A program made the translations under genes and the position numbers. Below the pieces are notes generated by a model that was given only the letters and a program-made list of their open reading frames with translations, was not told where the DNA came from and searched no databases. A DNA stretch of 64,000 nt, taken from Enterobacter sichuanensis. GTDB lineage: Bacteria > Pseudomonadota > Gammaproteobacteria > Enterobacterales > Enterobacteriaceae. Shown piece by piece: positions 51,242 to 63,220 of this stretch; the stretch's first letter is position 1; each line of letters opens with the position of its first letter. The stretch lies in the NCBI RefSeq assembly GCF_002939185.1, contig NZ_POVL01000027.1, positions 1-64,000 of the forward strand. Direction: 5' to 3'.

Positions 51242-51886
51242 TCAGAAGCCCAGGCTGTCCAGCAGATCGTCGACCTGATCCTGGCTTGCCACCACGCCCG
51301 CCTTGCTGGCGTCGAGCTGTGGACCATTAAGCAGGCTTTCGTTCTCGCGTTTTGGACGGGCAGCCGGTTCCGGAATGTTCTCCAGCAGCACCATCAGCAG
51401 CTGACGCTCAATCTCCTGGATCACATCCATCATGCGCTTGATCACCTGACCGGTGAGGTCCTGGAAATCCTGCGCCATCATGATGTCGAGCAACTGGGCG
51501 TTGGTGAAGCTGGTGTGGCCCGGCACATCCCCCAGGAACTGGCGGGTATCGGTCACCAGTTCGCGGGCATCCGCCAGCTCAATCGGGTTCTCAAACCACT
51601 CATCCCAGCGTTTGGTCAGCGCTTTCGCCCCCTTTTCCATCGCATCCTGGTGCGGTTGTGACGCTTCAACGCTGTTCAGCGCACGCTCCGCGGCCTGGGC
51701 GGTCATCTGAACGACGTAGTCCAGGCGGTCGCGGGCATCAGGGATCGCTTCCGCCGCTTCGGCAATTGCCTGATCCAGTCCCAGCTCACGCAGGCTGTCA
51801 CGCAGCATGCGCGTCAGGCTGCCGATGCGTACGATGATGTCGCTCGGCGAGTGTTCTTCAACGGGTTTCATAGCAGGTTGCATCAT
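51242..51886 (-). CDS. cheZ: CheY-P phosphatase CheZ
   Basis: Dimeric helical protein that dephosphorylates CheY-P. 214 residues from the first ATG of an ATG-ATG pair ([13 protein letters not shown]). Catalytic Gln lies in [18 protein letters not shown]. The C-terminal CheY-binding peptide [12 protein letters not shown] is complete. Last gene of tar-tap-cheRBYZ; 10 bp after cheY. Confidence 0.97.
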   Translation of the reverse strand: MMQPAMKPVEEHSPSDIIVRIGSLTRMLRDSLRELGLDQAIAEAAEAIPDARDRLDYVVQMTAQAAERALNSVEASQPHQDAMEKGAKALTKRWDEWFENPIELADARELVTDTRQFLGDVPGHTSFTNAQLLDIMMAQDFQDLTGQVIKRMMDVIQEIERQLLMVLLENIPEPAARPKRENESLLNGPQLDASKAGVVASQDQVDDLLDSLGF

Positions 51887-51896
51887 GACCAACACC

Positions 51897-53349
<1,453 letters not shown>

Positions 53350-53353
<4 letters not shown>

Positions 53354-54216
53354 GCTTTTTCCTTACTCAGCGCATATACCGTTTGCCCACGCAGGCTAAA
53401 CTCACGCACGAGGTTGCTGAAGTTTTCCGAGTGCCCGGCAAACAGTAAACCGTCAGGCTTGAGCAACGGAACAAACCGACGCAATATGTCCTGTTGCGTC
53501 GTTTTATCAAAATAGATCATGACGTTACGGCAAAAAATGGCGTCGAACGGCCCCGGCACGTTGTACTGCTTATCCAGCAGGTTAACGGGCGCGAATTCGA
53601 CGCAGTTCGCCAGCTCCTGGCGTACGCGTACCAGGCCTTCATGCGGGCCGGTGCCGCGCATGAAATACCGCTGCAGCTGCTGCGGAGAGAGTGTTTTCAG
53701 TTCATCCTGGCGATAAACCCCGTTACGCGCCTTCTCCAGCACCTCGGTATCGATATCACTGGCGTAGACTTTCCAGCGTCCGGGGGCCATTCCCAGCGTG
53801 TCGGCAAGGGTGATCGCCAGCGAATAAGGCTCTTCCCCCGTCGAAGCGGCCGCACTCCAGACGCGATACTCCCCGGTGCGACGGCGTGCGTGCTCGGCCA
53901 GTACCGGGAAGTGGTGAGCTTCGCGGAAAAACGCCGTCAGGTTAGTGGTTAAGGAGTTAATAAAAGCCTGCCACTCAGCGCTGTTCTGGTTCGCTTCAAG
54001 CATGCTCAAATAGCGACCAAAATCATCCAGCCCCAGCGTACGCAAGCGCCGCACCAGTCGGTTGTAGACCATGTCTCGCTTATGATCCGCAAGCACGATC
54101 CCCGCACGCTGGTAGATTAACTGACATATCCGACGAAAATGCGCGTCGGACAGCGCGAGGCGCTGTGTCATCTGCAACAATAATGACGTTTGCCCAGGAG
54201 GCATTGGTGATGTCAT
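53350..54216 (-). CDS. cheR: chemoreceptor methyltransferase CheR
   Basis: SAM-dependent methyltransferase for receptor glutamates, 288 residues. N-terminal helical domain; SAM motif [19 protein letters not shown] and [32 protein letters not shown] and the beta-subdomain that binds the receptor NWETF pentapeptide are also present. That pentapeptide is present on Tar in this window. Confidence 0.97.
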
Positions 54217-54235
54217 AGCGCCTTCTTAATTACAT

Positions 54236-55837
54236 TCAGGATACAACTGGCACGGCCTGCGACCGCCCGACTTCTGTTACTGCTTCAACGTGCTCTTTGA
54301 CATTAAATACTGCGACCAGCCCGGTCAGGTGATCCGCCTGACTGGCGAGCTGATCCGTTGCCGCTGCCGCTTCCTCAACTAACGAGGCGTTCTGTTGCGT
54401 CACCTGATCCATCTGGCTGACCGCCTGTGCGACCTGTTCAATGCCGCGACGCTGCTCATCCGACGCAGAGGCAATTTCGCCCATGATGTCGTTTACCCGC
54501 GTGACGGAGGTGACGATCTCATGCATGGTTTGCGCCGCCGTATCCACCAGGGCGGAGCCTTGCTGAACGCGTGACACCGACTCTTCAATCAGGCCCTTAA
54601 TTTCTTTCGCCGCGTTGGCGCTGCGGCTCGCCAGGTTACGCACTTCTCCTGCCACCACCGCAAACCCGCGTCCCTGCTCACCGGCACGTGCCGCTTCCAC
54701 CGCGGCATTCAGCGCCAGTATGTTGGTCTGGAAGGCGATACCGTCAATTACGCTGATGATGTCACCAATTTTCTGCGAGCTGGCGGCAATCTCCTGCATG
54801 GTGCTGGCGACATGAGAGGCCTGATCGCCGCCCTTCTTCGCCGTCATGGCCGCCTGTTTTGACAGGTCAGACGCCTGACGCGCGTTATCGGCGTTCTGGC
54901 TTACCGTCGCGGTCAGTTGCTCCATACTGGCCGCCGTCTGCGCCAGGGAGGCCGCCTGCTGCTCGGTACGGGAGGAGAGATCGTTATTGCCCGCCGCAAT
55001 CTCTGAGATGCCGGTGTGCATGGCATAACTGCCCTGACGCACATCGGATACCGTTTCCCGCAGCGCGCCCTGCATCGCCTTCAGGCTGGCAAAGATCGCC
55101 GAAATTTCGTTCTTACCGAACACCGCCACCGTGCGCGCCAGGTCCCCCTTCGCAATGCTGTCGAAGTGGCTGCTGATGATCGCCAGCGGCTGCACAATCA
55201 TTTTGCGCGACCAGAGCAGCGCGGCGCCGGTCAGCAACCCTGCCAGAATCACCACCACGGCAAAGATCACGCCCGACATGTGATAGCTTTTACGGCTGTC
55301 TTCGCCGGCACGCTGAACAAACTGGTTGATATCCTGCTGCCAGGCGTTAAAGCTGTTGTCAAACGCCGCCTGAGAGGCCTGGACCGGCGCGGTCATAAAG
55401 TCCGACAGCTGGTTGTTTTCAAGCCAGGTCGCCTGGTGGTCCAGATCGCTGTACCACTGTTCAAAGTTCTTCTTCATGGCGGCCTTCAGCGCTTTCGCTT
55501 TCTCGCTGTCGGCGGCCTGTGCCGTAAAGGTTTTAAACTGTGCGTCAGCCTGCTTCAGGCTGTCGCGCGCGGTGGCCATCAGCGCTTTGATATCATCCGG
55601 CGGATAACTCAGCGCGGTTAAGGTTCCCGCCTTATTCAGCGCAGTGCTTGCCTGCAACAGCACGGCACGGGTTTGTGCCAGTGCGGAGCGCTGCTGATTA
55701 CTCGCCTCAACATCCTGCAAATTCTGATAGCCATCGCGAAACGCCCAAAAAGACAACCCGTTACTGCCAACCTGCAACACACCGCAAAGGATCAGAATCA
55801 AAAACAGTGTGGTCGAGATACGAATACGATTTAACAT
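54236..55837 (-). CDS. tap: methyl-accepting chemotaxis protein Tap (dipeptide/pyrimidine receptor type)
   Basis: 533 residues from ATG 55837 ([15 protein letters not shown]), the same length as E. coli Tap. Two membrane helices (about 7-29 and 190-215) flank a four-helix periplasmic sensor ([39 protein letters not shown], Tap-type). HAMP and the signalling hairpin ([20 protein letters not shown]) follow. No NWETF at the C-terminus (ends VPVVS), as expected for Tap. Senses dipeptides through DppA in E. coli. Confidence 0.95.
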   Translation of the reverse strand: MLNRIRISTTLFLILILCGVLQVGSNGLSFWAFRDGYQNLQDVEASNQQRSALAQTRAVLLQASTALNKAGTLTALSYPPDDIKALMATARDSLKQADAQFKTFTAQAADSEKAKALKAAMKKNFEQWYSDLDHQATWLENNQLSDFMTAPVQASQAAFDNSFNAWQQDINQFVQRAGEDSRKSYHMSGVIFAVVVILAGLLTGAALLWSRKMIVQPLAIISSHFDSIAKGDLARTVAVFGKNEISAIFASLKAMQGALRETVSDVRQGSYAMHTGISEIAAGNNDLSSRTEQQAASLAQTAASMEQLTATVSQNADNARQASDLSKQAAMTAKKGGDQASHVASTMQEIAASSQKIGDIISVIDGIAFQTNILALNAAVEAARAGEQGRGFAVVAGEVRNLASRSANAAKEIKGLIEESVSRVQQGSALVDTAAQTMHEIVTSVTRVNDIMGEIASASDEQRRGIEQVAQAVSQMDQVTQQNASLVEEAAAATDQLASQADHLTGLVAVFNVKEHVEAVTEVGRSQAVPVVS

Positions 55838-55881
55838 CCACGCTCCCAATAAGCGGCAAGCAGCCGCGGTTTAAATGTCAG

Positions 55882-57549
55882 TCAAAATGTTTCCCAGTTT
55901 TCATCTTGTCCGGTCGTTGCAGAACGCGTACGGTTTGCCGCCGATACAGCGGCGGGTGCGCGATACGTCGCCTGCGGGGTGACCGTATTTCCAGCCAGTG
56001 AAGCGAGACGAAACGCCGAGACGGCCATCTTCAGACGGCTCGCCTGGTCTTCCAGAGCAGCGGCCGCCGCAGCGGACTCCTGCACCAGCGCGGCGTTTTG
56101 TTGTGTCACGCGATCCATTTCCGATACCGCCAGGGCGACCTGGTCGATACCACGACTCTGCTCATCAGACGCAGAGGCGATTTCACCCATGATGTCCGTC
56201 ACGCGGGTAACGGCATTCACGATGTCATTCATGGTCTCCCCGGCGCTCTCCACCAGCACGGAGCCGGTATCTACGCGGGAAACGGAATCTTCAATCAGCG
56301 ATTTGATCTCTTTTGCCGCATTGGCGCTGCGGCTGGCCAGGTTGCGAACTTCCCCGGCCACCACGGCAAACCCGCGCCCCTGCTCGCCCGCACGCGCGGC
56401 TTCCACGGCGGCGTTCAGGGCCAGGATGTTGGTCTGGAAGGCGATACCGTCAATGACGCTGATGATGTCGGCAATTTTCTTCGAGCTGTCGGCGATTTCA
56501 TGCATGGTCTTCACCACGCCGTCCACCACGCGACCGCCGCGCTGCGCGGTCTCGGAGGCACTTTCAGCCAGCTGAGACGCCTGGCGGGCGTTATCGGCGT
56601 TCTGCTTCACGGTCGCGGTGAGCTGCTCCATGCTGGCCGCCGTCTCTTCCAGCGCCGATGCCTGCTGTTCAGTGCGGGAAGAGAGGTCGTTATTCCCCAT
56701 CGCAATTTCGCTGGTGCCGGTATAGATGGCATCGGTGCCGCTACGCACGTTGGCAACGGTATCGGTAAGTGAACGCTGCATATGGTCAACGCTGTTGGCC
56801 AGTTCGGTGATCTCATTGCGCCCGGACACGGTCAGCGTTTTGGTCAGGTCGCCGCCGGCAATCTCACGAATGTGAGCAATGACGCGACCGAGCGGGTTTA
56901 GCAGGATATGACGAATGCCGTACCAGACCGCGACCAGCACAATGACCAGCGCCAGCGCCATCACCGCCATCTGCCATTTTGCAAAGCGGTAGTCATTCTG
57001 GCTTTCAGTAAAGGCCGAGTGATAGAGATCCCCGCTGGCTTTGGCATACTCTCCCAGCGCCGCGCCGAGCGCGTTTTGCATCCCTTGCGTAGGCTGCGCG
57101 AAATAGGCGTCCATGTTGCCGCTCTCCAGGAACTGAATCAGCTCCGTCAGACCGGCATAGTAGGCGTTGTATTTTTCATCAATATTCTGGCTCACCTGCT
57201 CCATCGCAGGCTGCGGGGTGATCTTTTTAAAGGCGTCGTAGTGTTTAGCGGCGTCAGCAAGCGTGGCGCGGGCATTCTTTAACAGATCGGTTTTCGCGCT
57301 GCTCTGCTGATTGTTGGGATCCATCATCATGCGCGCGGACGAGCGGCTCAGGTTAATACGCGTTTGCAGCATCAGATCCCACGTGGAGGTGAGTTCACTC
57401 TGCTGCAGGCGGAGATCGTTCGAGGCCGCAAAGCTGTCCTGGTTCTGTTTTAATGACGAGAAAAAAAGCCCGCCGGAGATGAGCTGAAGAAGTGCGAAAA
57501 TGACCAGCACCATCATGAGCATTGTGACAACGCGGATACGGTTCAACAT
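55882..57549 (-). CDS. tar: methyl-accepting chemotaxis protein Tar (aspartate/maltose receptor)
   Basis: 555 residues from ATG 57549 ([15 protein letters not shown]). Aspartate-binding residues R64, R69, R73 and T154 are all conserved at the E. coli positions, so aspartate sensing is likely. HAMP, methylation helices and the same signalling tip as Tap follow. The C-terminus carries NWETF for CheR/CheB. First gene of the tar-tap-cheRBYZ unit, with a sigma-28 promoter upstream. Confidence 0.96.
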   Translation of the reverse strand: MLNRIRVVTMLMMVLVIFALLQLISGGLFFSSLKQNQDSFAASNDLRLQQSELTSTWDLMLQTRINLSRSSARMMMDPNNQQSSAKTDLLKNARATLADAAKHYDAFKKITPQPAMEQVSQNIDEKYNAYYAGLTELIQFLESGNMDAYFAQPTQGMQNALGAALGEYAKASGDLYHSAFTESQNDYRFAKWQMAVMALALVIVLVAVWYGIRHILLNPLGRVIAHIREIAGGDLTKTLTVSGRNEITELANSVDHMQRSLTDTVANVRSGTDAIYTGTSEIAMGNNDLSSRTEQQASALEETAASMEQLTATVKQNADNARQASQLAESASETAQRGGRVVDGVVKTMHEIADSSKKIADIISVIDGIAFQTNILALNAAVEAARAGEQGRGFAVVAGEVRNLASRSANAAKEIKSLIEDSVSRVDTGSVLVESAGETMNDIVNAVTRVTDIMGEIASASDEQSRGIDQVALAVSEMDRVTQQNAALVQESAAAAAALEDQASRLKMAVSAFRLASLAGNTVTPQATYRAPAAVSAANRTRSATTGQDENWETF

Positions 57550-57580
57550 ACAACACCTTCTCATAGATTTATTAACGGTG

Positions 57581-57607
57581 TTATCGGCACAGCCCACAGG
57601 AACTTTA
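57581..57607 (-). promoter_or_regulatory. sigma-28 (FliA) promoter of tar-tap-cheRBYZ
   Basis: Minus strand reads TAAAGTTC, 11 bases, then GCCGATAA, an almost exact FliA consensus with the correct spacing. Transcription should start near 57574, about 25 bp before the tar ATG. Confidence 0.95.
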
Positions 57608-57634
57608 CATTTGCGAAAGGGAAAAGCGCGGGGG

Positions 57635-58600
57635 TTAAAACGCCACGTCGACAATCAGCGTGTCGGTGTAGGTTCCGGCGGGTGGCGTGGTCTGGCTGGT
57701 CAGGACTTTGGCGGTGTAGTTATAGGTGCGCAGTAAACCGTCAGCGCTGACCTGCGATGAGGTTGCGCTGGTCCAGCGCTCGCTGCCGCTACTGCCCCAG
57801 CGGTTAGTCGTGGCTTCTTTATAGATGTCATAACTCAGATAGTTACTGCCGCTCACCATCCGGCGCACGTTATTCAGCGCGTTGGCACCATTGTTAATGC
57901 CGATGGTATAGGTACTGCCTTTGGTACAGGTCACGGCAATCGCCTGTGAGACGGTCGGGAAACTTTGCACCAGCGGCGCGCTGTTAAAGTTAACATCCGG
58001 CGTGGTCATGGCGCTGCAGTCGTTGGTAACGGTCATATCCAACGTGATGCTGGTCCCTTTCGTTCCGGTCTGAAGCCCCGACAAACAGGCGTTGAGCACG
58101 CCCACCGAGCAGACGCTATAGGTGATATCAAAGTTAAGCGTCACCTGATAAGGACCGGCGGACACATTTTGCCCCGGGACCGTCCGGAAATAGAGAGGGA
58201 TATTGTATTGTTTGCCGCCGATCAGGTTTAACAAGGTACTGCTGTCCCAGGTATAGGTTTTACTGGTTTGCACTTCGCTGTTGTTAGCGCAGCCCGACTG
58301 CCCGCACAGACGCGTCGGGATCACATCCGTAATGGTCGCGTTATCGGTACGCTTCATGGTCGCCCGACCATTGGCCGAAACGGTTGCTGAGACAAAATTA
58401 AGCGTGATGGTGTCCCCGGTCAGCAAGTTCAACAGCGCATCACAGGCCACGACCAGCGTACCGGTAGTGGCCACTTCGCCAGATCCACTCAGCGCGAATG
58501 AGGTCACACTCCCAAACGCGGCGTTGACCGTACTGACCCGACAGTCAGCCCAACTGCCGCTGGTCACCAGCAGCAGAAGCATAAATAGCAGGCGCTTCAT
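57635..58600 (-). CDS. Csu-type fimbrial tip subunit (two spore-coat-U domains)
   Basis: About 321 residues from ATG 58600, preceded by GGGAGGGG and overlapping the usher stop as ATGA. Signal peptide [18 protein letters not shown]. Roughly twice the length of the two shorter subunits, with an N-terminal SCPU-like domain (about 20-165) and a C-terminal one (about 170-320). The latter has [35 protein letters not shown] and the terminal [15 protein letters not shown]. By position and size it corresponds to CsuE, the adhesive tip of archaic pili. The host ligand cannot be read from sequence. Confidence 0.85.
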   Translation of the reverse strand: MKRLLFMLLLLVTSGSWADCRVSTVNAAFGSVTSFALSGSGEVATTGTLVVACDALLNLLTGDTITLNFVSATVSANGRATMKRTDNATITDVIPTRLCGQSGCANNSEVQTSKTYTWDSSTLLNLIGGKQYNIPLYFRTVPGQNVSAGPYQVTLNFDITYSVCSVGVLNACLSGLQTGTKGTSITLDMTVTNDCSAMTTPDVNFNSAPLVQSFPTVSQAIAVTCTKGSTYTIGINNGANALNNVRRMVSGSNYLSYDIYKEATTNRWGSSGSERWTSATSSQVSADGLLRTYNYTAKVLTSQTTPPAGTYTDTLIVDVAF

Positions 58601-60981
58601 GGCCCCTCCCGACAAATCAGCGGGCCGTAGGTTTGCAGCTTATGCTCGGGATTCGCCCCCATGGTCAGGGTTGTCGTGCAGCATTTTCCGTCAGGTGCAA
58701 TCACCTCCAGCGGGTTCACATCGTTAAGGTTTTCCAGCCATGCGATGCCGTCATACCCCACCACCGCATTGCTGCGCGAGGCGCGTCTGACCTGACTGCC
58801 CACCGGGAGCGCCTGCCCGTGCGCGTCGTGCAGGATCACGCTCGCCACCCGCTCCTGCTCCATGGGAAAATCCACCAGATAGCCGCTGTGACGCCGGATA
58901 GCGATCCGCCGCTCGGTCTCTTTTAGTCGGGTATCTGCCGGCAGATTCAGGGTATCAATGCGGTAGCTTGCCGGGTAATAGGCCGACACCCCGCTGACCA
59001 GCAGGTAACCGTTGCGATTGGTTTTCCCGACGGGCTGGTTCTCATAGCTGACGGGGACATCCGGGTGGCCGTCAGTGCTGATGACCACAAACGCGTCGTT
59101 GATCTTGTTCGCCGCAAACAGCTCGCCGTCCATCAGGACAATCGCGCCCATCGCCTCGCCCCACCAGGTCATCATCTCCCTTTCGCCATAGCCGCCGCCC
59201 TGCAGCTCAATCGTGTTGTTGCGCCAGCCCAGCGTGCCCTGCTGGTAATCACTGGCTTTCGACTGGTTGGCCCACGCCATGTTCCAGCTAAACCCGCCGT
59301 CGGAGGGCATGGAGTGGTTGTAGTTAATGCGCTGGGTGCTGCCTGCTTGCGGGGTATGTTCAACGGTGACGGCGGCGCTGTCGAGGGCGCCCAGCGGCAC
59401 CTGCAGCGACAGTGCGACCGTCCAGTCTCCCTGCTGCTGGTCCCGGCTCGCGGCGAGATAAATACTACTCGCCCCCCACAAATTACGGCTCCAGGAGAGG
59501 TTCAGCAGCTCCGTTTTTTGACTGTCAAAGCTCTCCACACCGATCCAGGCCGCCCCAATGTTGCCGTACTGCCCCAGATTGAAGGTCAGCGAGTACTGGT
59601 CCGTATTACGGCTAAAGCTGGCGATGGGCCTGTCGTTTTCGTCATAGACCGTCGGCTGGTCGTAGAGGGCGAGATTGCCAAAGCCACGGTCGCGGCGCGA
59701 GTGCTGGGTGGCCACGCTAAACTCGCTGGTGCTGTACTGGTAACCCCAGTTGACCTGCCCGCCGGCATCCCCGCCCATGCGGCTTTGCGTGTAAGCGGTA
59801 TTCACCACGCCAAACTGGCCGAGCTTAAGCACCGTCCCCACCCCACCCAGCGCCAGCGCCTGCGCCCCTTCCGCGTGGCCTTCCAGCGTCAGCCAGTCCG
59901 TTACCCCATAGCGATACGAGCCGCTGCCTGCCGCAGAGCCGTAGTCGAAATTCTTTATGCCGTAATTGCGCCGCAGGCTACCCAGGGTCACGGCACCGTC
60001 GCTTAGCCCTTGTTTCAGCAGATCGCTGGTGACATAAAACGGTAGCGTGGTGCTCACCTGGCGCCCCAGCGCATCGGTGGTGACCAGCACCGCATCCCCG
60101 GCGCCGTTTATATAGGGCAGATTGGTCAGCGTGAAGGGACCCGGCTGAAGCTGGGTTGAGCCGGAGCGATAGCCATTGATAAAGAGATCGACCGAGGTGG
60201 GTACCGCGGCGTCCCCCGAGAACTCGGGCAGCGGCCATGTCACCAGATCAGGGCGCAGGGAGAAATCCCGCCCGACGCTGATCCCACCCATCCGCACGCT
60301 GGAGCTCCAGGTCAGGGCGTCGCTAATCACATCGCCCACGCTCCAGCTTATGGCATCGTCTTCGTTTGTGAACAGCAGGGTTGTGTCATAGCGGACATAC
60401 CCTTCCTGCTGGCCGTCGTTACCGGTGAAATTTTCCCGCGCGTAGCCGGTGGAGGAAAACGAACCGTTCTCGTTGAAGTAGCGAAACTCATGCCAGAGCG
60501 AGGCCTGACCGCCGATATGTTCCGTGTGGTTGGTGTAGAGATCGTAATTGAGCAGCGCACCGCGGCCAAAGTGCGGTTTGGTCTGCGCCGTTTGCGCACC
60601 GAAGGGGGTCACGCGGGCAGTAACCCAGTCGCGGGGAACGGTCAGCAGCAGGCGCTGGGCGGCACTGTCGTACTCCACCCTCACCCGGGAAAGCGAGGAG
60701 AGATTCACCTCGCCGGTGGGGACATGCTCCGGGGGCAGCCCTGCGCGCAGCAAATCGGCGCTGGAGATAAAGAACGCGCCTTTACGTTGCGTCACCGGCA
60801 CGACCAGGCCGGTATCGTAATGGTTCAGCACGAGTGCAAGCTGAAAGACGGCCTCATCATTGATCGCCTGCGCCTGGGGAGGCGGCGGGAGAGCATCGTC
60901 GCCGGGCTCAGCCCAGGTCGCGGAACTGACGCAAAGCAGAATCATCATGACCGGCGTCAGTTGACGGGCGTCGACTGCCAT
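58597..60981 (-). CDS. archaic (Csu-type) outer-membrane usher
   Basis: 794-residue outer-membrane pore that assembles pilus subunits; CsuD-like. Signal region ends near SSATWAEPG. The N-terminal chaperone-binding domain has AINDEAVFQLALVLNHYDTGLVVPV. The beta-barrel carries the usher signature PLPEFSGDAAVPTSVDLFINGYRSGSTQLQPGPF, then the C-terminal plug-like domains. ATG 60981 overlaps the chaperone gene by 25 bp; internal ATGs at 60948 and 60945 directly before the hydrophobic stretch are plausible starts. Confidence 0.9.
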   Translation of the reverse strand: MAVDARQLTPVMMILLCVSSATWAEPGDDALPPPPQAQAINDEAVFQLALVLNHYDTGLVVPVTQRKGAFFISSADLLRAGLPPEHVPTGEVNLSSLSRVRVEYDSAAQRLLLTVPRDWVTARVTPFGAQTAQTKPHFGRGALLNYDLYTNHTEHIGGQASLWHEFRYFNENGSFSSTGYARENFTGNDGQQEGYVRYDTTLLFTNEDDAISWSVGDVISDALTWSSSVRMGGISVGRDFSLRPDLVTWPLPEFSGDAAVPTSVDLFINGYRSGSTQLQPGPFTLTNLPYINGAGDAVLVTTDALGRQVSTTLPFYVTSDLLKQGLSDGAVTLGSLRRNYGIKNFDYGSAAGSGSYRYGVTDWLTLEGHAEGAQALALGGVGTVLKLGQFGVVNTAYTQSRMGGDAGGQVNWGYQYSTSEFSVATQHSRRDRGFGNLALYDQPTVYDENDRPIASFSRNTDQYSLTFNLGQYGNIGAAWIGVESFDSQKTELLNLSWSRNLWGASSIYLAASRDQQQGDWTVALSLQVPLGALDSAAVTVEHTPQAGSTQRINYNHSMPSDGGFSWNMAWANQSKASDYQQGTLGWRNNTIELQGGGYGEREMMTWWGEAMGAIVLMDGELFAANKINDAFVVISTDGHPDVPVSYENQPVGKTNRNGYLLVSGVSAYYPASYRIDTLNLPADTRLKETERRIAIRRHSGYLVDFPMEQERVASVILHDAHGQALPVGSQVRRASRSNAVVGYDGIAWLENLNDVNPLEVIAPDGKCCTTTLTMGANPEHKLQTYGPLICREGP

Positions 60982-61712
60982 TGTGCGTCCCTGGCATTAA
61001 TCTGCGCGCTCATCCGCTCTGGCTGACGTACGCCTGCGGGTATCGGCCAGCTGCGACTGCTGCCCGGCAGGACATAACCCAGTAATCCCTCCGCAATCGT
61101 GCGTTTCTGTCCTCCCTGCTCCAGCGCGACCTGACTCAGCCTGACATGGACATCCCCCCGATTCTGCACCTCCAGGGCCGGTTGTCCGCCCGCCTGCGTG
61201 ACCCGCCAGCTCAGATTTCGGGTCTCCACCACCGCGTGATGCGCGCCCTCTTTTATGGTCGGGATCCCCTGACCATAAACAAACAGCGGAATGGAATAAC
61301 GCATCTGTAACTTGAGGCCGATGGCGGGTTCGGCTTTAACGTCAGCCTGAGGGATTTCATCCACAATTATGCGGTAGGCTTGCTCGACGCCCGCAGGAAC
61401 GGAGGCCTGTTTGATCAGGCGAATAAGCTGTTTACTGCCGGCGGCAATCGTGACGATGGGCGGGCTGGCGACCACATCCTGCTGCGCGGTATAACGTTCG
61501 TGCCCTTCCTCCTGCTTCCAGCGTACAATGCGCACCTGCATCGTCGTCGCGCTGTTTCCCTGGTTCTGGATCCACAGCTCCGTGGCCTTAGCGTCTGCCG
61601 CAAGCCACGGATCGATAGGCCATAACAGTATGGTGGCGGCCGCCTGTACCTGGCCTGTTACCGCCAGAACCCATGCCCCCGCCAGACCAAAACGTCTTAA
61701 AAATGGCTTCAT
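60957..61712 (-). CDS. archaic fimbrial chaperone (CsuC-like)
   Basis: Periplasmic PapD-fold chaperone of about 251 residues. Signal peptide MKPFLRRFGLAGAWVLAVTG to QA. First immunoglobulin-like domain starts with ILLWPIDPWLAADAKATELWIQN. Archaic-type edge motif AYRIIVDEIPQ and the LKLQMRYSIPLFVYG strand follow. Start placed at ATG 61712 because GGGAG lies 8 bp before it; a GTG at 61718 is the alternative. Gap to the upstream subunit is short, so one operon. Confidence 0.88.
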   Translation of the reverse strand: MKPFLRRFGLAGAWVLAVTGQVQAAATILLWPIDPWLAADAKATELWIQNQGNSATTMQVRIVRWKQEEGHERYTAQQDVVASPPIVTIAAGSKQLIRLIKQASVPAGVEQAYRIIVDEIPQADVKAEPAIGLKLQMRYSIPLFVYGQGIPTIKEGAHHAVVETRNLSWRVTQAGGQPALEVQNRGDVHVRLSQVALEQGGQKRTIAEGLLGYVLPGSSRSWPIPAGVRQPERMSAQINARDAQWQSTPVN

Positions 61713-61728
61713 CGACACTCTCCCTTTA

Positions 61729-62232
61729 TTACCATGACAAGGTCACGGTGAGCTGATCGGAATAGGTTCCTGCCGGGCTAAACCCGGTCAGTAGCGCCAC
61801 GCCAAAAAGCGGCAGCGCGATATTATTGCTATTGGTATAGGTCACCGGTATCGCCTGGTTGACGCCTATTTCGCTGTTGGCAGCCAGCGAACTGCTGCTG
61901 TAGAGCCGGTATCCCACCATTTCCGGGCCATTGGTCCGTTTCATACGGCGCAGGGAGGCGTAATTTTGACCGCCATTTATGCTCATGCTCAGCGCCACGC
62001 CAGGCGTACAGGCAATGGACAATGCGCCGTTTGGTACAAAGCTGGTGCTTACCGGCGCGCTCTCGACACCGTTATGGCTGCCAAAATCCAGCGTACCGAG
62101 AATGCCTCCGCTGCCGGTGGCCACCGCGCAGCCCGGTACAATGGTGGCGCTGACCTTAAAGGACTGTGATGTCACCGCCTCCGCCGTGGGCAGCATGAGA
62201 AATCCGACCATCAGCGCGAAAAATGGCTGCAC
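61729..62232 (-). CDS. Csu-type minor fimbrial subunit (spore-coat-U domain)
   Basis: About 167 residues from GTG 62232, which has AGAGGGA five bases upstream and begins a clean signal peptide (QPFFALMVGFLMLPTAEA). The longer frame to 62277 lacks a ribosome-binding site. SCPU-domain features: VPGCAVATGSGGILGTLDFGSHNG, CTPGVALSMSINGG and C-terminal SPAGTYSDQLTVTLSW. Likely an adaptor (CsuA/CsuB-like) between the rod and the tip. Confidence 0.85.
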   Translation of the reverse strand: MQPFFALMVGFLMLPTAEAVTSQSFKVSATIVPGCAVATGSGGILGTLDFGSHNGVESAPVSTSFVPNGALSIACTPGVALSMSINGGQNYASLRRMKRTNGPEMVGYRLYSSSSLAANSEIGVNQAIPVTYTNSNNIALPLFGVALLTGFSPAGTYSDQLTVTLSW

Positions 62233-62289
62233 GTGTCCCTCTGCGCATTTGCGCAGACCTCTAAGAGATGCCGTCATGGCCGTGCTGAA

Positions 62290-62862
62290 CTAATAGGTTA
62301 CGCTGACGTTTATCGTGTCGGTGTACGTGCCCGGTACGACCGTTACGCTGTTACCGCCGCCGGTAATACGCCCGTAAAGAGTGTAACTGTCGACGCCACC
62401 CGCCGTAGAGGCGGCCGACAACGCGGTGTTATTGGCAATTACGGAGTTAAATCCGCTGTCGCTATACAGGCTGTACGCCACGCCCTGCGCCGCATTGGCC
62501 GTATTGACCAGATAACGCGCAGGGGTGCCCGGAGTCCCGACCACGGTACCGGGTGCGGTGGAGTTGGCGTTGCCGGTGATCGCCACCGAATAGCTGGCGG
62601 TGGTGCACTGGATGGTGAAGGTGTTTCCGCCGCTGGCGCCGGTTAATTGTGTGGTCAGGGTGGAAAACGTTGCAGGATGGGTGCCGAAATCCAGCGTACC
62701 GAAATTAATCCCATTTTGCGTGGGCGATCCGTTGATCAGACAACCATTTGTCAGCGTCAGCGTGGCCCCAATGGTGCCGCTGCTGGTCACGGCCAACGCC
62801 TGGTGGATGGTTGTCGCCATCAGTAAAGTGCCAGCGCAGATCAAAAGGCGTTTTCTTTTCAT
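62290..62862 (-). CDS. Csu-type major fimbrial subunit (spore-coat-U domain)
   Basis: 190 residues with signal peptide MKRKRLLICAGTLLMATTIH through ALA, after a strong GGAGGG site. SCPU-domain signatures: NGCLINGSPTQNGINFGTLDFGTHPATF, TIQCTTASYSVAI and VVPGTYTDTINVSVTY. First gene of the operon, in the position of CsuA/B, the polymerising pilin. The N-terminal TSSGTIGATLTL strand would be the donor strand for the next subunit (inference from the family). Confidence 0.88.
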   Translation of the reverse strand: MKRKRLLICAGTLLMATTIHQALAVTSSGTIGATLTLTNGCLINGSPTQNGINFGTLDFGTHPATFSTLTTQLTGASGGNTFTIQCTTASYSVAITGNANSTAPGTVVGTPGTPARYLVNTANAAQGVAYSLYSDSGFNSVIANNTALSAASTAGGVDSYTLYGRITGGGNSVTVVPGTYTDTINVSVTY

Positions 62863-63107
62863 TTACCACCCTCCAGAAGACATTTCCGTTCCCATGCCAC
62901 TTTTTATTTCGAGTGTTCAAGATGTTAGCCCCGCTTAACGTTCCTCTGAGGGGGTTATTGAGAATTTGGTTTACGGATATCGCTTCGACCACCCGGCGCA
63001 TGGCAGGACACACTAATGTCTTATTGACACAGTTTATTTATAAAAAACAAAAAGTTAAATTGAAAAGCAGAAATATTTTGCCGCTTTTACGGAGGATATA
63101 TCCGCAA

Positions 63108-63129
63108 AAATGTGATAAGCGTCACAATA
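63108..63129. promoter_or_regulatory. CRP site upstream of the symporter gene
   Basis: TGTGATAAGCGTCACA (63111-63126) has both CRP half-sites TGTGA and TCACA with the right 6-bp spacer. It is about 170 bp before the symporter GTG and about 250 bp before the pilus operon. Catabolite control of dicarboxylate transporters is common. Confidence 0.85.
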
Positions 63130-63220
63130 TATCGTCAGCGCATTAACAACAAAATTAATAAAACTTAAAAAGGAGTTGTAACCCCCTACCGTTTGCGTCA
63201 ATTTATGTGCCGAATAATTT

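Noticed and set aside
57552-57582. AACACC/GGTGTT inverted repeat before tar
   Set aside because: One arm falls in the sigma-28 -10 region and upstream of the expected start site, so it cannot form an mRNA leader hairpin.
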